18,659 nt of DNA from an uncultured Clostridia bacterium (GCA_948485625.1 CAOMRW010000028.1:1-18659), one strand, 5' to 3'. Counted from the first letter of the stretch, positions 7,118-14,270 are shown. The notes: generated by a model from the letters alone, not told the origin. Program-made: numbers and translations.

Positions 7118-7291
7118 TTAAGCACCTTTAATTTGTCTTTTTAAGAATGCATAACCTTTTCTTATTGCAATTAAACCAATTACAAAAGCTGCCGAAGCAC
7201 TAATTGCAACTAGAACATTTTGAGTAATAGCTGAAAAATCTAATCCATTTATTACTTGTGCTAAACTTGTAACTGTAGTTGAACCTTCCAT
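7118..7291 (-). CDS. pVIII-like major coat protein
   Basis: The 57-aa product fits an inovirus major coat protein. The N-terminus is short and mildly acidic (MEGSTTVTSLAQVINGLD), then comes a ~22-residue hydrophobic small-residue-rich helix (about 22-43, LVAISASAAFVIGLIAI), then a basic tail RKGYAFLKRQIKGA that would face the DNA. ATG follows AGGAGG at ideal spacing. No cleavable signal peptide is evident, unlike Ff pVIII, so it may insert directly through its own helix. It sits between the small hydrophobic gene and the central terminator, as gene VIII does. Confidence 0.82.
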   Translation of the reverse strand: MEGSTTVTSLAQVINGLDFSAITQNVLVAISASAAFVIGLIAIRKGYAFLKRQIKGA

Positions 7292-7322
7292 AAAAAACCT
7301 CCTAAAAAATTTTTATATAATT

Positions 7323-7451
7323 TTATATGCCACCAAAAATAAAGTGACAAAAGAAATTATAAACTAATTTAATAACTAAAAATATAAAGATAAATCCTAA
7401 AATCAAATAAATGTATTTAGTATAATACAATATTTGTAATAAACATTCCAT
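7323..7451 (-). CDS. 42-aa hydrophobic protein, pVII/pIX-like
   Basis: The product MECLLQILYYTKYIYLILGF... is almost entirely a single membrane segment (residues ~11-30). The ATG is 10 bp after the stop of the ssDNA-binding-like gene and has only a weak GAG upstream, suggesting translational coupling. Ff genes VII and IX are tiny hydrophobic tip proteins at the same position. Assignment rests on size, hydrophobicity and position only. Confidence 0.55.
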   Translation of the reverse strand: MECLLQILYYTKYIYLILGFIFIFLVIKLVYNFFCHFIFGGI

Positions 7452-7461
7452 CTCGGTCAAA

Positions 7462-7716
7462 CTAATATACAACCAAATCTTTCATATTAATTACATTTTT
7501 ATTTTCTTTTTTACTATACCAAAATTCAAATATACAAGTTATATTGTCATTTTCTTTTAACATATCTAAACGTTCAATTAATTCAGATTTGAAAATAAAA
7601 ATTCTAACATTTTTATTACTTAAATTTTCTAAACAATCTAACTCACAATAATCCTTATTATTTTTAGTTTTTTTAATTGTATGACTTTTATAAGTTCCTA
7701 TAAATTGAAGTATCAT
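7462..7716 (-). CDS. ssDNA-binding-like protein (gene V position)
   Basis: The 84-aa product begins MILQFIGTYKSHTIKKTKNN. It has alternating beta-type segments (CELDCLE, VRIFIFKSE, NITCIFEFWYS) and aromatic and lysine residues, as in small OB-fold ssDNA-binding proteins. It is the first gene of the structural operon, where Ff phages encode the pV protein that coats newly made single strands before packaging. The ribosome binding site AAAGGTGG is good. No diagnostic motif was seen, so the assignment leans on size and place; an RNA-binding or regulatory role is possible. Confidence 0.55.
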   Translation of the reverse strand: MILQFIGTYKSHTIKKTKNNKDYCELDCLENLSNKNVRIFIFKSELIERLDMLKENDNITCIFEFWYSKKENKNVINMKDLVVY

Positions 7717-7739
7717 ATAACCACCTTTAAATAAATATT

Positions 7740-7802
7740 TAGCCCCATAGTAATAAGAGGGGCTATCAACTTATTACTATAAAAGTCTAAAAAAATAGAC
7801 TT
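7740..7802. other. Pseudoknot-like and hairpin structure upstream of the phage operon
   Basis: TAGCCCC (7740-7746) pairs with GGGGCTA (7759-7765), and ATAGTAATAA (7747-7756) with TTATTACTAT (7771-7780). The arms interleave as an H-type pseudoknot. A third hairpin, AAGTCTA (7783-7789) with TAGACTT (7796-7802), adjoins it. It lies between the right attachment repeat and the first structural gene. It could be a packaging or complementary-strand origin signal on the ssDNA genome, or a leader RNA control element. Confidence 0.55.
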
Positions 7803-7862
7803 ATACAAATAAATCCTGAGATTTAATTATATAAATCTTTTTGTTTAAATAATAGCCGAAAC

Positions 7863-7886
7863 CTTACCTTTTGTGCAATGTTATAT
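7863..7886. repeat. Right attachment-site-like repeat (attR)
   Basis: This is the second perfect copy of the 24-bp repeat at 2406-2429. Only the right arm TTTTGTGCAA is conserved; the left arm is replaced by GCCGAAAC. That is what is expected if the centre and one arm came from each of host and phage. Confidence 0.65.
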
Positions 7887-8276
7887 TATAATAAAGAATA
7901 GAGTCTCCTGCCTTATTAATTCATTATCACATATATTTACCCCCTACTTAATAAAATATTTTCATTAAATATCATAATTAAAACTGTAAGATTATTATTT
8001 TTTTATATTTTATCTTCTAAATATTTTTAAATTTTAATACTTAATGCTTTTCAATTTTAAAAAATATTAATTTAATAAAATAATTATATTTATTAAAAAA
8101 TATTATAGTTAAAATAGTTATATCCCCCCTCTCCTTTATAATATTTTATAAAAATGATATTATATTAAGCTATACAAATACTAATATTTTTTATTTCGAC
8201 AAATTATGACATATTTATAATAAGTAATAAGATATAATTTAAAAAAGCCTATAAATAATAAAAAAGGAGAACAAAA
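7887..8276. other. 390-bp intergenic: degenerate left-end copy of the element
   Basis: No gene was found. It contains ACATATATTTACCCCCTACTTAATAAAATA-like sequence, a weak match to that after the left repeat (from about 2447), and the promoter block of the second DUF2726 gene. Otherwise it is AT-rich, with nothing recognised. Confidence 0.45.
8192..8236 (+). promoter_or_regulatory. Conserved promoter/operator block of DUF2726 gene 2
   Basis: The block is nearly identical to 2908-2952 (ATTTCGACAAATTATGACAT ... AATAAGATATAAT). It includes the near-palindrome ATTATGACATATT and a TATAAT -10. Confidence 0.55.
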
Positions 8277-8750
8277 ATGAGAGAAAAAAGAGAAATATTA
8301 CAAAGAAAAATATATGATGAAAATGGGAAATTACAATATACAATAATACCAAATTATAAAAAAACAGACTATTTTATGTCAAAAGATGAAATAAGATTTT
8401 ATAAAGTCTTAATATTAATTGTAAATGAAATTAAAAAAATGTATAATATTAACTTACAAATCTTTTCGCAAGTAGCAATAAATAGAATAATAAAACAAAA
8501 CAATCAAAGAGAAAAAGAATTAGAAAAAGATATTTTTTGTAGAAGTTTAGATTTTGTTTTATATGACTTGAATAAAGATGAAATATTTTGTTGTATTGAA
8601 CTAGATGGAATAGAACATAAAAATAATATAGAAAAAATTGAAAAAGATAGAATATTAGACAATGCTCTTAAAAATATATATAAATTAATTAGAATAAATG
8701 TATCCGAAAAGTATGAAATAACTGAAATAATAAATAAAATTATTAAATAA
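8277..8750 (+). CDS. DUF2726-family, PD-(D/E)XK-like protein (soluble paralogue)
   Basis: The 157-aa product shares the DUF2726 core with the gene at 2971: SLDFVLYD..FCCIELDGIEHKN..KDRILDNAL..LIRINV, retaining the D...ExD acidic residues. Instead of a membrane segment, the N-terminus is basic and charged (MREKREILQRKIYDENGK). The ribosome binding site AAAAAGGAG is good. It lies outside the right attachment repeat but has the same promoter block as its prophage paralogue, so it was probably left by a related element. Two hairpin terminators follow. Its function is not known; a nuclease-like activity is inferred. Confidence 0.68.
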   Translation: MREKREILQRKIYDENGKLQYTIIPNYKKTDYFMSKDEIRFYKVLILIVNEIKKMYNINLQIFSQVAINRIIKQNNQREKELEKDIFCRSLDFVLYDLNKDEIFCCIELDGIEHKNNIEKIEKDRILDNALKNIYKLIRINVSEKYEITEIINKIIK

Positions 8751-8803
8751 AAAATTCAATATACTTTTCTAGATCATATAAAAATGATTAATTTGCTAAC
8801 ATT

Positions 8804-8840
8804 AAAAGATAGAACCATATATAATATAGTTCTATCTTTT
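8804..8840 (+). terminator. Terminator after DUF2726 gene 2
   Basis: AAAAGATAGAAC (8804-8815) pairs perfectly with GTTCTATCTTTT (8829-8840); the stem is 12 bp and ends in TTTT. Confidence 0.7.
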
Positions 8841-8870
8841 AATATATCAATATTATATCTTTATTAGAAA

Positions 8871-8895
8871 AAAGCACAGTATTAAACTGTGCTTT
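8871..8895. terminator. Bidirectional terminator after the AAA+/M41 protease gene
   Basis: AAAGCACAGT and ACTGTGCTTT form a perfect 10-bp stem around ATTAA, with a poly-A side and a poly-T side, so it can serve both strands. Confidence 0.78.
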
Positions 8896-8941
8896 TTAGA
8901 AGTTTCAATATTCTTACTAAAATAAAAGAATATGAATTTCA

Positions 8942-10564
8942 TTATGAATTATCAACATTTTTGATATATTTTTTACAAATTTCATCAAGCTCATAAGTAA
9001 CCAAAATCTTTTCATCATGCAACCTTTGCACAATTTCCTCAAAAAGTTCTTTGTTATCTTCAATAACCTTTTGAGCACGAGCATATGCCTCTTTCATAAT
9101 TTTTTCAATCTCGGCATTGATTTTAGTTTTAACATCATCTGTAAGCAAGTAATCCTTTACATATCCTTTTGCTATATAGGTTTTATTCTCTTCGCTTCCA
9201 ATTTGAGCCAACCCCAATGATAATACAGCCTGTTCTGCCATATAATTAGCAGACACTAAATCAGCTGATGCACCTGAAGACAGTTCGTTTGTATAGTACT
9301 TTTCTCCTACTCTGCCTCCTAATGAAAAAGCAATATCGTCTATAAAATATTCTCTAGAACCAGGATAATATTGGCGTTGATCAAAGTCATATACTGTTAC
9401 TCCGTTCCAATCATCTGTTGGAAGAATACTAACATTATCGAATCTGTAGCATTTCAAATTTGGCAATAATGCTCCAACCAAATAATGTCCAACTTCATGA
9501 TATGATACTGCCCATTCTTCTTTTTCAGGTCTTTTAGATGTTGTTCTAAAATCAACTCTGTAATATGTGAAGAAATTTTGTTTTGTAACTTCTTTTTGCC
9601 GATTTTTCTGAGCATCTGCTAATGCAAAGTTTATTGCATCAATTGTCTTCTCTGGATTACTTTTATTAAAACGAGCATGTACACCAGCTGTTGAAATTGC
9701 AAATCTAACCATTCCTTCTGAAATCTTTACTCCATAAATACTTTGAAGATTATTGATTCTATTTTTTATCATAGGATAAACTTCATCAACTTCAGGTTCA
9801 TCAATTCTAATCCTATTTAAATATTTCAAAATATCATCATCATATTCAAAGTAATATTCAAAATCTTCATCATTAATCGAAGCTATAAACTTAATGTCGT
9901 ACTCAAGTACACATTTTTTAAATAATTTTAAAAGCCCTATATCATATTTCATATGCAAAAGATTATCAATATAGAAAATAACTCTTTCTTTATTTTGCTT
10001 TATGAAATCTTCTAATTTATTAAGAACTTTTTCATATTTAAAAGATTTCTTCTTTTCACATAAATCTGCTAATTCTAGTAAAGAACTTGTATTAATTGTT
10101 ATTACATGATACTTACGAAATTGCTTTGGACATTCACCCAAATTAATTTGCCGTATAATCTCTGATGCAATAGTTGTTTTTCCGACACCATGCTCTCCAA
10201 TAAGTATTGCATTATTTTTTTGCTGTGATGTCAAATAAGTCCATATCCTATCAAGTTCTTGATCACGCCCATCAATTTTTTCAGTAATTCCTGAATAATT
10301 ATAAGTAAGATATTCTTTTAGTGCAAATGATATCAATCCATACGATTTGTAAAGTTTTATTGATGACATTATAATACGCCTTAATGTCTTAATTGAAAGT
10401 TCTCCAGAAGTCTCTCCTACTTTAATGCTAATTGTTTTAAGATTTTTTTCAACAGCTTCCTTATAAAGATTTTCTAAATCTGACAAATTAGCATTAAATA
10501 CTATTACTTCAGAATTTTCTAATGGTAAAGAAATTGTTACTATCCGGTTATCTTTTCCTTTCAT
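8942..10564 (-). CDS. Soluble AAA+ ATPase fused to FtsH-type M41 metalloprotease
   Basis: The 540-aa product has a small unknown N-terminal domain (1-90) and no membrane segment. It then has an AAA+ module most like the ClpA/ClpB first ATPase domain: GRDQELDRIWTYL, Walker A GEHGVGKT (123-130), Walker B VIFYIDN (195-201), and a sensor N231. The M41 peptidase follows, with zinc motif HEVGH (356-360) and the acidic ligand D435 in SGASADL. It would degrade proteins in an ATP-dependent way in the cytoplasm. The Walker B lacks the usual second acidic residue (DN instead of DE), so hydrolysis may be slow. It is followed by a bidirectional terminator. The ATG has GGAGGT upstream. Protease identity is firm; substrates are unknown. 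Confidence 0.85.
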   Translation of the reverse strand: MKGKDNRIVTISLPLENSEVIVFNANLSDLENLYKEAVEKNLKTISIKVGETSGELSIKTLRRIIMSSIKLYKSYGLISFALKEYLTYNYSGITEKIDGRDQELDRIWTYLTSQQKNNAILIGEHGVGKTTIASEIIRQINLGECPKQFRKYHVITINTSSLLELADLCEKKKSFKYEKVLNKLEDFIKQNKERVIFYIDNLLHMKYDIGLLKLFKKCVLEYDIKFIASINDEDFEYYFEYDDDILKYLNRIRIDEPEVDEVYPMIKNRINNLQSIYGVKISEGMVRFAISTAGVHARFNKSNPEKTIDAINFALADAQKNRQKEVTKQNFFTYYRVDFRTTSKRPEKEEWAVSYHEVGHYLVGALLPNLKCYRFDNVSILPTDDWNGVTVYDFDQRQYYPGSREYFIDDIAFSLGGRVGEKYYTNELSSGASADLVSANYMAEQAVLSLGLAQIGSEENKTYIAKGYVKDYLLTDDVKTKINAEIEKIMKEAYARAQKVIEDNKELFEEIVQRLHDEKILVTYELDEICKKYIKNVDNS

Positions 10565-10611
10565 AATGATACCTCCTATTGAAAATATTTTTAATAAATT
10601 ATGTCAACGCT

Positions 10612-10640
10612 AGTGTATAATATTTTTTTCGTTGTGTCAA
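10612..10640 (-). promoter_or_regulatory. Promoter of the AAA+/M41 gene
   Basis: TTGACA (10640-10635), a 17-nt spacer and TACACT (10617-10612) on the minus strand, just after the rho terminator. Confidence 0.55.
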
Positions 10641-10655
10641 GTAAAATATGCAAAA

Positions 10656-10690
10656 AAGGTAGAAAATATGCAATTATATTTTCTACCTTT
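10656..10690 (-). terminator. Intrinsic terminator of rho
   Basis: AAAGGTAGAAAATAT and its complement form a 15-bp stem. On the minus strand it is followed by TTTTTTG, an intrinsic stop after the rho gene. Confidence 0.8.
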
Positions 10691-10752
10691 CACTAATTTG
10701 ATATATTCTATAAAATGATTATATGTTTATAGCTGTATCTTTTTTAATTTAC

Positions 10753-12087
10753 TTATTTAAATCTTCTAATAAAATTATCAATTCCATCTAAAAATTCATC
10801 ATTATTCTTAGTCTTAACCATTAAAGAAATAATTTGTTCAGTAACATCTGCAACTGGCATACTATTCATAGCTTTTCTTAAAGCAAATACTGTTTCTTTC
10901 TCCTTTGGAGTAAGTAATAAATCTTCTCTTCTTGTACCAGATTTATTAACATCAATTGCAGGGAAAATACGTTTTTCAGACAATTTTCTGTCTAAATGCA
11001 CTTCCATATTACCTGTACCCTTAAACTCTTCAAATATTACATCATCCATTCTACTTCCTGTATCAATTAAAGCTGTTGCTAAAATAGTTAAACTTCCACC
11101 ATGTTCTATATTTCTTGCTGCACCAAAGAATTTTTTAGGTTTATGTAATGCCGCTGGGTCTAGACCTCCTGATAATGTTCTTCCAGATGATGGAATTGTT
11201 AAGTTATATGCTCTTGCAAGTCTTGTAATACTATCTAAAAGAATAACAACATCTTGTCCTTGTTCTACTAATCTTTTAGCTCTTTCAAGAACCATTTCTG
11301 CTACTTTAACATGATGTTCTGGTAATTCATCAAATGTTGAATATATTACTTCACCATTTATAGAACGTTTCATATCTGTAACTTCTTCTGGTCTTTCATC
11401 TATTAATAATACTATTAATTTCTCTTCAGGATTGTTTGTTGATATACTATTTGCAATTTTCTTCAATAATGTTGTCTTACCTACTTTTGGAGGTGCAACA
11501 ATCATCCCTCTTTGTCCTTTTCCTATTGGAGACATTAAGTCAATCATTCTCATTGCATATTCATTACTTTGTGTTTCCAATTTTATTCTTTCTTCTGGAT
11601 ATATTGGTGTTAATTCATCAAATCTTTTTCTTCTTGCAGCTTTTTCAGGTGACTCACCATTAACTTCCCCTACAAATATTAATGATGGGAATTTCTCACC
11701 TTCTTTAAATCTTGAAATACCTTTTATTATATCTCCAGTATCTAATTTAAATCTTCTTATTTGAACAACTGATATATATACATCTTTAGGACTTGATAAA
11801 TAATTTTCTCCTCTTAAAAAGCCATATCCATCTGGTAATACATCTAATATTCCCTCTACTATTTCATCACCATCATTTGTAAGTTTGTATCCTGATAATT
11901 CTTGATAATTATTATCTGAACTTTGACTATTTGTACCATTTGTATTTTCATTATTAATATTACTATTTAGAATTTGACTTAATACATTTATTAAATCCTC
12001 TTTTTTTAGCTTAGAAATATTTTTAATATTATTTTCCTTTGCTAAATCTTTTAATTCATTCAATGTTTTTTCTTCTAAATTTATCAT
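10753..12087 (-). CDS. rho: Transcription termination factor Rho
   Basis: The 444-aa product has the Rho layout. An N-terminal Rho_N helical domain (1-40) is followed by a short Asn/Ser-rich insert, the RNA-binding cold-shock-like domain (about 75-145, with DGYGFLRGENYL), and the hexameric ATPase with P-loop VAPPKVGKTT (197-206). The family signatures VLLIDERPEEVTDM and the Q-loop/R-loop region LDPAALHKPKKFFGAARNIE are present. Rho translocates on untranslated RNA and ends transcription. It has a strong ribosome binding site (AGGAGG) and its own upstream promoter, so it can be expressed independently of divIC. Confidence 0.98.
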   Translation of the reverse strand: MINLEEKTLNELKDLAKENNIKNISKLKKEDLINVLSQILNSNINNENTNGTNSQSSDNNYQELSGYKLTNDGDEIVEGILDVLPDGYGFLRGENYLSSPKDVYISVVQIRRFKLDTGDIIKGISRFKEGEKFPSLIFVGEVNGESPEKAARRKRFDELTPIYPEERIKLETQSNEYAMRMIDLMSPIGKGQRGMIVAPPKVGKTTLLKKIANSISTNNPEEKLIVLLIDERPEEVTDMKRSINGEVIYSTFDELPEHHVKVAEMVLERAKRLVEQGQDVVILLDSITRLARAYNLTIPSSGRTLSGGLDPAALHKPKKFFGAARNIEHGGSLTILATALIDTGSRMDDVIFEEFKGTGNMEVHLDRKLSEKRIFPAIDVNKSGTRREDLLLTPKEKETVFALRKAMNSMPVADVTEQIISLMVKTKNNDEFLDGIDNFIRRFK

Positions 12088-12193
12088 TATTCCTCCTAAA
12101 ATTATAAATTTACATATTTGTACATTATTTTTATATCTAATTACTATATTGTTTTTTGTGGGATTTGTTTCGAATTAAATAAAATACATTTAT

Positions 12194-12202
12194 ATTATAA
12201 CA
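12194..12202 (-). promoter_or_regulatory. Extended -10 promoter upstream of rho
   Basis: On the minus strand, TGTTATAAT is an extended -10. The -35 region (TTCCTT at 17 nt) is weak. It gives a ~105-nt AT-rich leader before rho. Confidence 0.45.
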
Positions 12203-12262
12203 TATTTTTCCAAAAAAAGGAAGTCTTTTTTCGAAAAAGAAAAAGCACTGCAATATTTAATA

Positions 12263-12535
12263 CTACATGCCTTTATCAATATAAATTTTCTCATTTGGAT
12301 AATACATTTCAAGCATTTCTCTTGCTGTCTGTTCTATAAACTCTTTTGAATTCACACTTTCTTTTTTAGCAACAAGCTCAGCATTATATATTTGTTGGTC
12401 TTCTATTTTGTTAGCAAGTTCTTTACTATTTTCACTATATTGTTTTAATATCTTTTGTTGATTTAGTAAAGTAAATAATGCATATATTAACACTAATATT
12501 ATTAGTAATCTTTTATATAATTTTTTCTTTTTCAT
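12263..12535 (-). CDS. divIC: Septum formation initiator DivIC/FtsB-like
   Basis: The 90-aa product has a short basic cytoplasmic start (MKKKKLYKR), one membrane segment (residues 10-24), an extracellular coiled coil (about 30-60, QQKILKQYSENSKELANKIE) and a C-terminal block ending EMLEMYYPNEKIYIDKG, typical of DivIC/FtsB. It acts with the other divisome bitopic proteins at the septum. In Clostridia and Bacillus it sits next to yabP and yabQ, as here. The ribosome binding site GGAGAG is good. Confidence 0.88.
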   Translation of the reverse strand: MKKKKLYKRLLIILVLIYALFTLLNQQKILKQYSENSKELANKIEDQQIYNAELVAKKESVNSKEFIEQTAREMLEMYYPNEKIYIDKGM

Positions 12536-12622
12536 CAGTATCTCTCCAGTCTAAATAACGTATAATATAATTTTCTACATTTTTTTAAAAAATCCTTCTT
12601 ATTTCTTAAAAAAAATGTAATT

Positions 12623-13111
12623 TTATGTTTGAATATTTTTTTTAGGTGTTTTTAATACATTTTTTATCTTTTTTTGACCATTTATCTTCATTTTTTTCAA
12701 ATTGATAGTAATAAATTTAATTGGTTTAAAGAAAACTTTTTTTATAATATTTATTACAAATTTTAGTGGTATTATTATAATTGATATTATTTTTCCTAAT
12801 ACCTTTTTAATTGTTAGTATTACTGTTACATTTATCTTTATAAAATATTTACTAAAAATTAACATATATAATAAACACCCTAAAAATACGCCTAAAAACA
12901 TGTAAAATCTTACTTCTCCATTGCTAAAAGTAAATATTGAATACAATAAAATAAAACCTGTCAAAATCCAAAATAATATGTCCTGTACATATGTCAACAT
13001 ATCAGTTGTTTTAAAGCTTTTTCTTAATATTCTAAATATGTCAAATAACACGCCTATAAAAATACCATTTACTGTGAATATTAAAAATAAATATGCTTGA
13101 TTTGTAACCAT
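12623..13111 (-). CDS. yabQ: Spore cortex biosynthesis protein YabQ
   Basis: The 162-aa product has three or four membrane segments (about 6-25, 44-62, 69-88 and a weaker one at 107-123). It begins with the YabQ-like signature NGIFIGVLFDIFRILRK and contains GEVRFYMFLGVFLGCLLYML. The C-terminal ~40 residues are a basic lysine-rich tail. YabQ lies in the outer forespore membrane and is needed for cortex formation in Bacillus. It is 18 bp downstream of yabP and 87 bp upstream of divIC, the conserved cluster. Confidence 0.9.
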   Translation of the reverse strand: MVTNQAYLFLIFTVNGIFIGVLFDIFRILRKSFKTTDMLTYVQDILFWILTGFILLYSIFTFSNGEVRFYMFLGVFLGCLLYMLIFSKYFIKINVTVILTIKKVLGKIISIIIIPLKFVINIIKKVFFKPIKFITINLKKMKINGQKKIKNVLKTPKKNIQT

Positions 13112-13129
13112 AATTCATCAATCCTTTGT

Positions 13130-13426
13130 TTATTTAAAAATTTTGCTTATTAAATTCCCTTTATTCTTTTCTAGTTCTTTATCACTATATGCTAAATATG
13201 AAATACTTCCCTCTATAATTACTTCTGATGTATCTATACTTAATTTATTTATTCTAATGTTTTCCCCTTTTACTGTAAGTAAGCCCAACTCTGTTTCTAC
13301 CATAACAACTTGGTCATCAAAGCTTAATACATCATTTACTCCCGAAATACTTAGCTTTCCCCTATTCTCTAATATTAAATTTTGGATTACTCCTGTACTT
13401 ATACTTTTTCGTTCATCAATAGTCAT
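13130..13426 (-). CDS. yabP: Sporulation protein YabP
   Basis: The YabP/YqfC-type domain reads ENRGKLSISGVNDVLSFDDQ..TELGLLTVKGENIRINKL..EVIIEGSISYLAYSD, a beta-rich fold of ~95 aa. The frame is open to 13501, but I prefer the ATG at 13426. It has AAGGATGG upstream at good spacing and gives the usual family length. The ATG at 13438 is an alternative; the farther ATGs have weak ribosome binding sites. YabP is made in the mother cell and works with YabQ in cortex assembly. This indicates a spore-forming host. Confidence 0.88.
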   Translation of the reverse strand: MTIDERKSISTGVIQNLILENRGKLSISGVNDVLSFDDQVVMVETELGLLTVKGENIRINKLSIDTSEVIIEGSISYLAYSDKELEKNKGNLISKIFK

Positions 13427-13668
13427 ATTTATATCCATCCTTCCCCTACTCTTTACTACATTCATTGTCATACAAAAAATTCCAAATTCACTATATATCA
13501 AATTTTAATATATTAATATTAAAATTCTTTTAATTTTTCTGTATGTCAAATGTTGAGTTATTTTCTTTATTTTTTTCTCTGATATTTATATATATTCACA
13601 GGTTGTCTCTTTTAGAACAAAATGTACATTCTAAGTTTAAATAAAATGCATTTTTCTGAAAATTTAAA

Positions 13669-13705
13669 AAAGTAGGATTTCGAAATAACTTCAAATCCTA
13701 CTTTT
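13669..13705 (-). terminator. Terminator after the 114-aa gene
   Basis: AAAGTAGGATTT and AAATCCTACTTT form a perfect 12-bp stem. On the minus strand it is followed by TTTAAATTTT. Confidence 0.75.
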
Positions 13706-13714
13706 CAATAATTT

Positions 13715-14059
13715 TTATTGAACTGTTCTTCTTAAATAAATTCTAAATTTTATCGGTGTAAACTTTATATTATATATCCTTAAAACTTCCATTTCTTCTC
13801 TTGTCAGTCTTCTTTTCATCATCCATTTTTTCCTTTTACATGCATAATGAATTTCCTTTATTAAGTTAGGTTTTGACCGAATATCTTTAAATTGTCTTGT
13901 CTTAAAACTATATAATAAAATTTCAAGGTTATATCCAACACTTTCAAGATAACTACTTTGTTCAGGTGTAAGGTTACATTCAAACACTTTCTTTCCCATT
14001 GCTTCATTAATTTGAAGTTGTCTTTCTAAATTTTCCAACCGATAATCTTTATTATTCAT
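13715..14059 (-). CDS. 114-aa basic hypothetical protein
   Basis: The charged, mostly helical product begins MNNKDYRLENLERQLQINEA and ends with a strongly basic region (ACKRKKWMMKRRLTREE ... RIYLRRTVQ). It has no membrane segment. The ribosome binding site AAGGAGG is strong, a promoter lies upstream, and a terminator follows. It is divergent from the MBL ribonuclease-like gene, with ~210 bp between. The basic tail suggests nucleic-acid binding, but I do not recognise the family. Confidence 0.7.
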   Translation of the reverse strand: MNNKDYRLENLERQLQINEAMGKKVFECNLTPEQSSYLESVGYNLEILLYSFKTRQFKDIRSKPNLIKEIHYACKRKKWMMKRRLTREEMEVLRIYNIKFTPIKFRIYLRRTVQ

Positions 14060-14110
14060 TTAAATTCCTCCTTAAATTGGGGTGAAATTGTTATATAATT
14101 TAATAATATT

Positions 14111-14139
14111 ATTTTATCATACTTTATGTATATTGTAAA
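14111..14139 (-). promoter_or_regulatory. Promoter of the 114-aa gene
   Basis: TTTACA (14139-14134), a 17-nt spacer and TAAAAT (14116-14111) on the minus strand. Confidence 0.5.
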
Positions 14140-14175
14140 TAAGATATTCAAATTAATTTTATTTATGTAAATTAA

Positions 14176-14204
14176 TTGACATAATTTTAGCATTATGATA
14201 AAAT
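14176..14204 (+). promoter_or_regulatory. Promoter of the MBL/beta-CASP gene
   Basis: A perfect TTGACA (14176-14181), a 17-nt spacer and TAAAAT (14199-14204). Confidence 0.7.
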
Positions 14205-14270
14205 CTATACAACAACTTTTAAAAACGTTATTTTATAAAATAACACCTACTTAGAAAGGAGCTATAAAAT

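Larger units (their letters stand above)
2406..7886. mobile_element. Inovirus-like (filamentous phage) prophage, ~5.46 kb
   Basis: Perfect 24-bp direct repeats (2406-2429 and 7863-7886) bound an element with the hallmark filamentous-phage modules. These are an HUH rolling-circle Rep, a Zot/pI ATPase, a pIII-like adsorption protein with signal peptide, Gly/Ser-rich linker and C-terminal anchor, a pVI-like membrane protein, a 57-aa pVIII-like coat protein and a small ssDNA-binding-like protein. The order V - small hydrophobic - VIII - terminator - III - VI - I on one strand is the Ff order. Excision would give a circle of 5,457 bp, a normal inovirus size. No integrase, transposase or outer-membrane secretin (pIV) is encoded, the last as expected for a single-membrane host. 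Two structural genes are frameshifted in this copy. Identification rests on motifs and gene order, not on a database search. Confidence 0.88.

Noticed and set aside
12702..12905. Plus-strand frame across yabQ
   Set aside because: It is complementary to the YabQ membrane region; no ribosome binding site.
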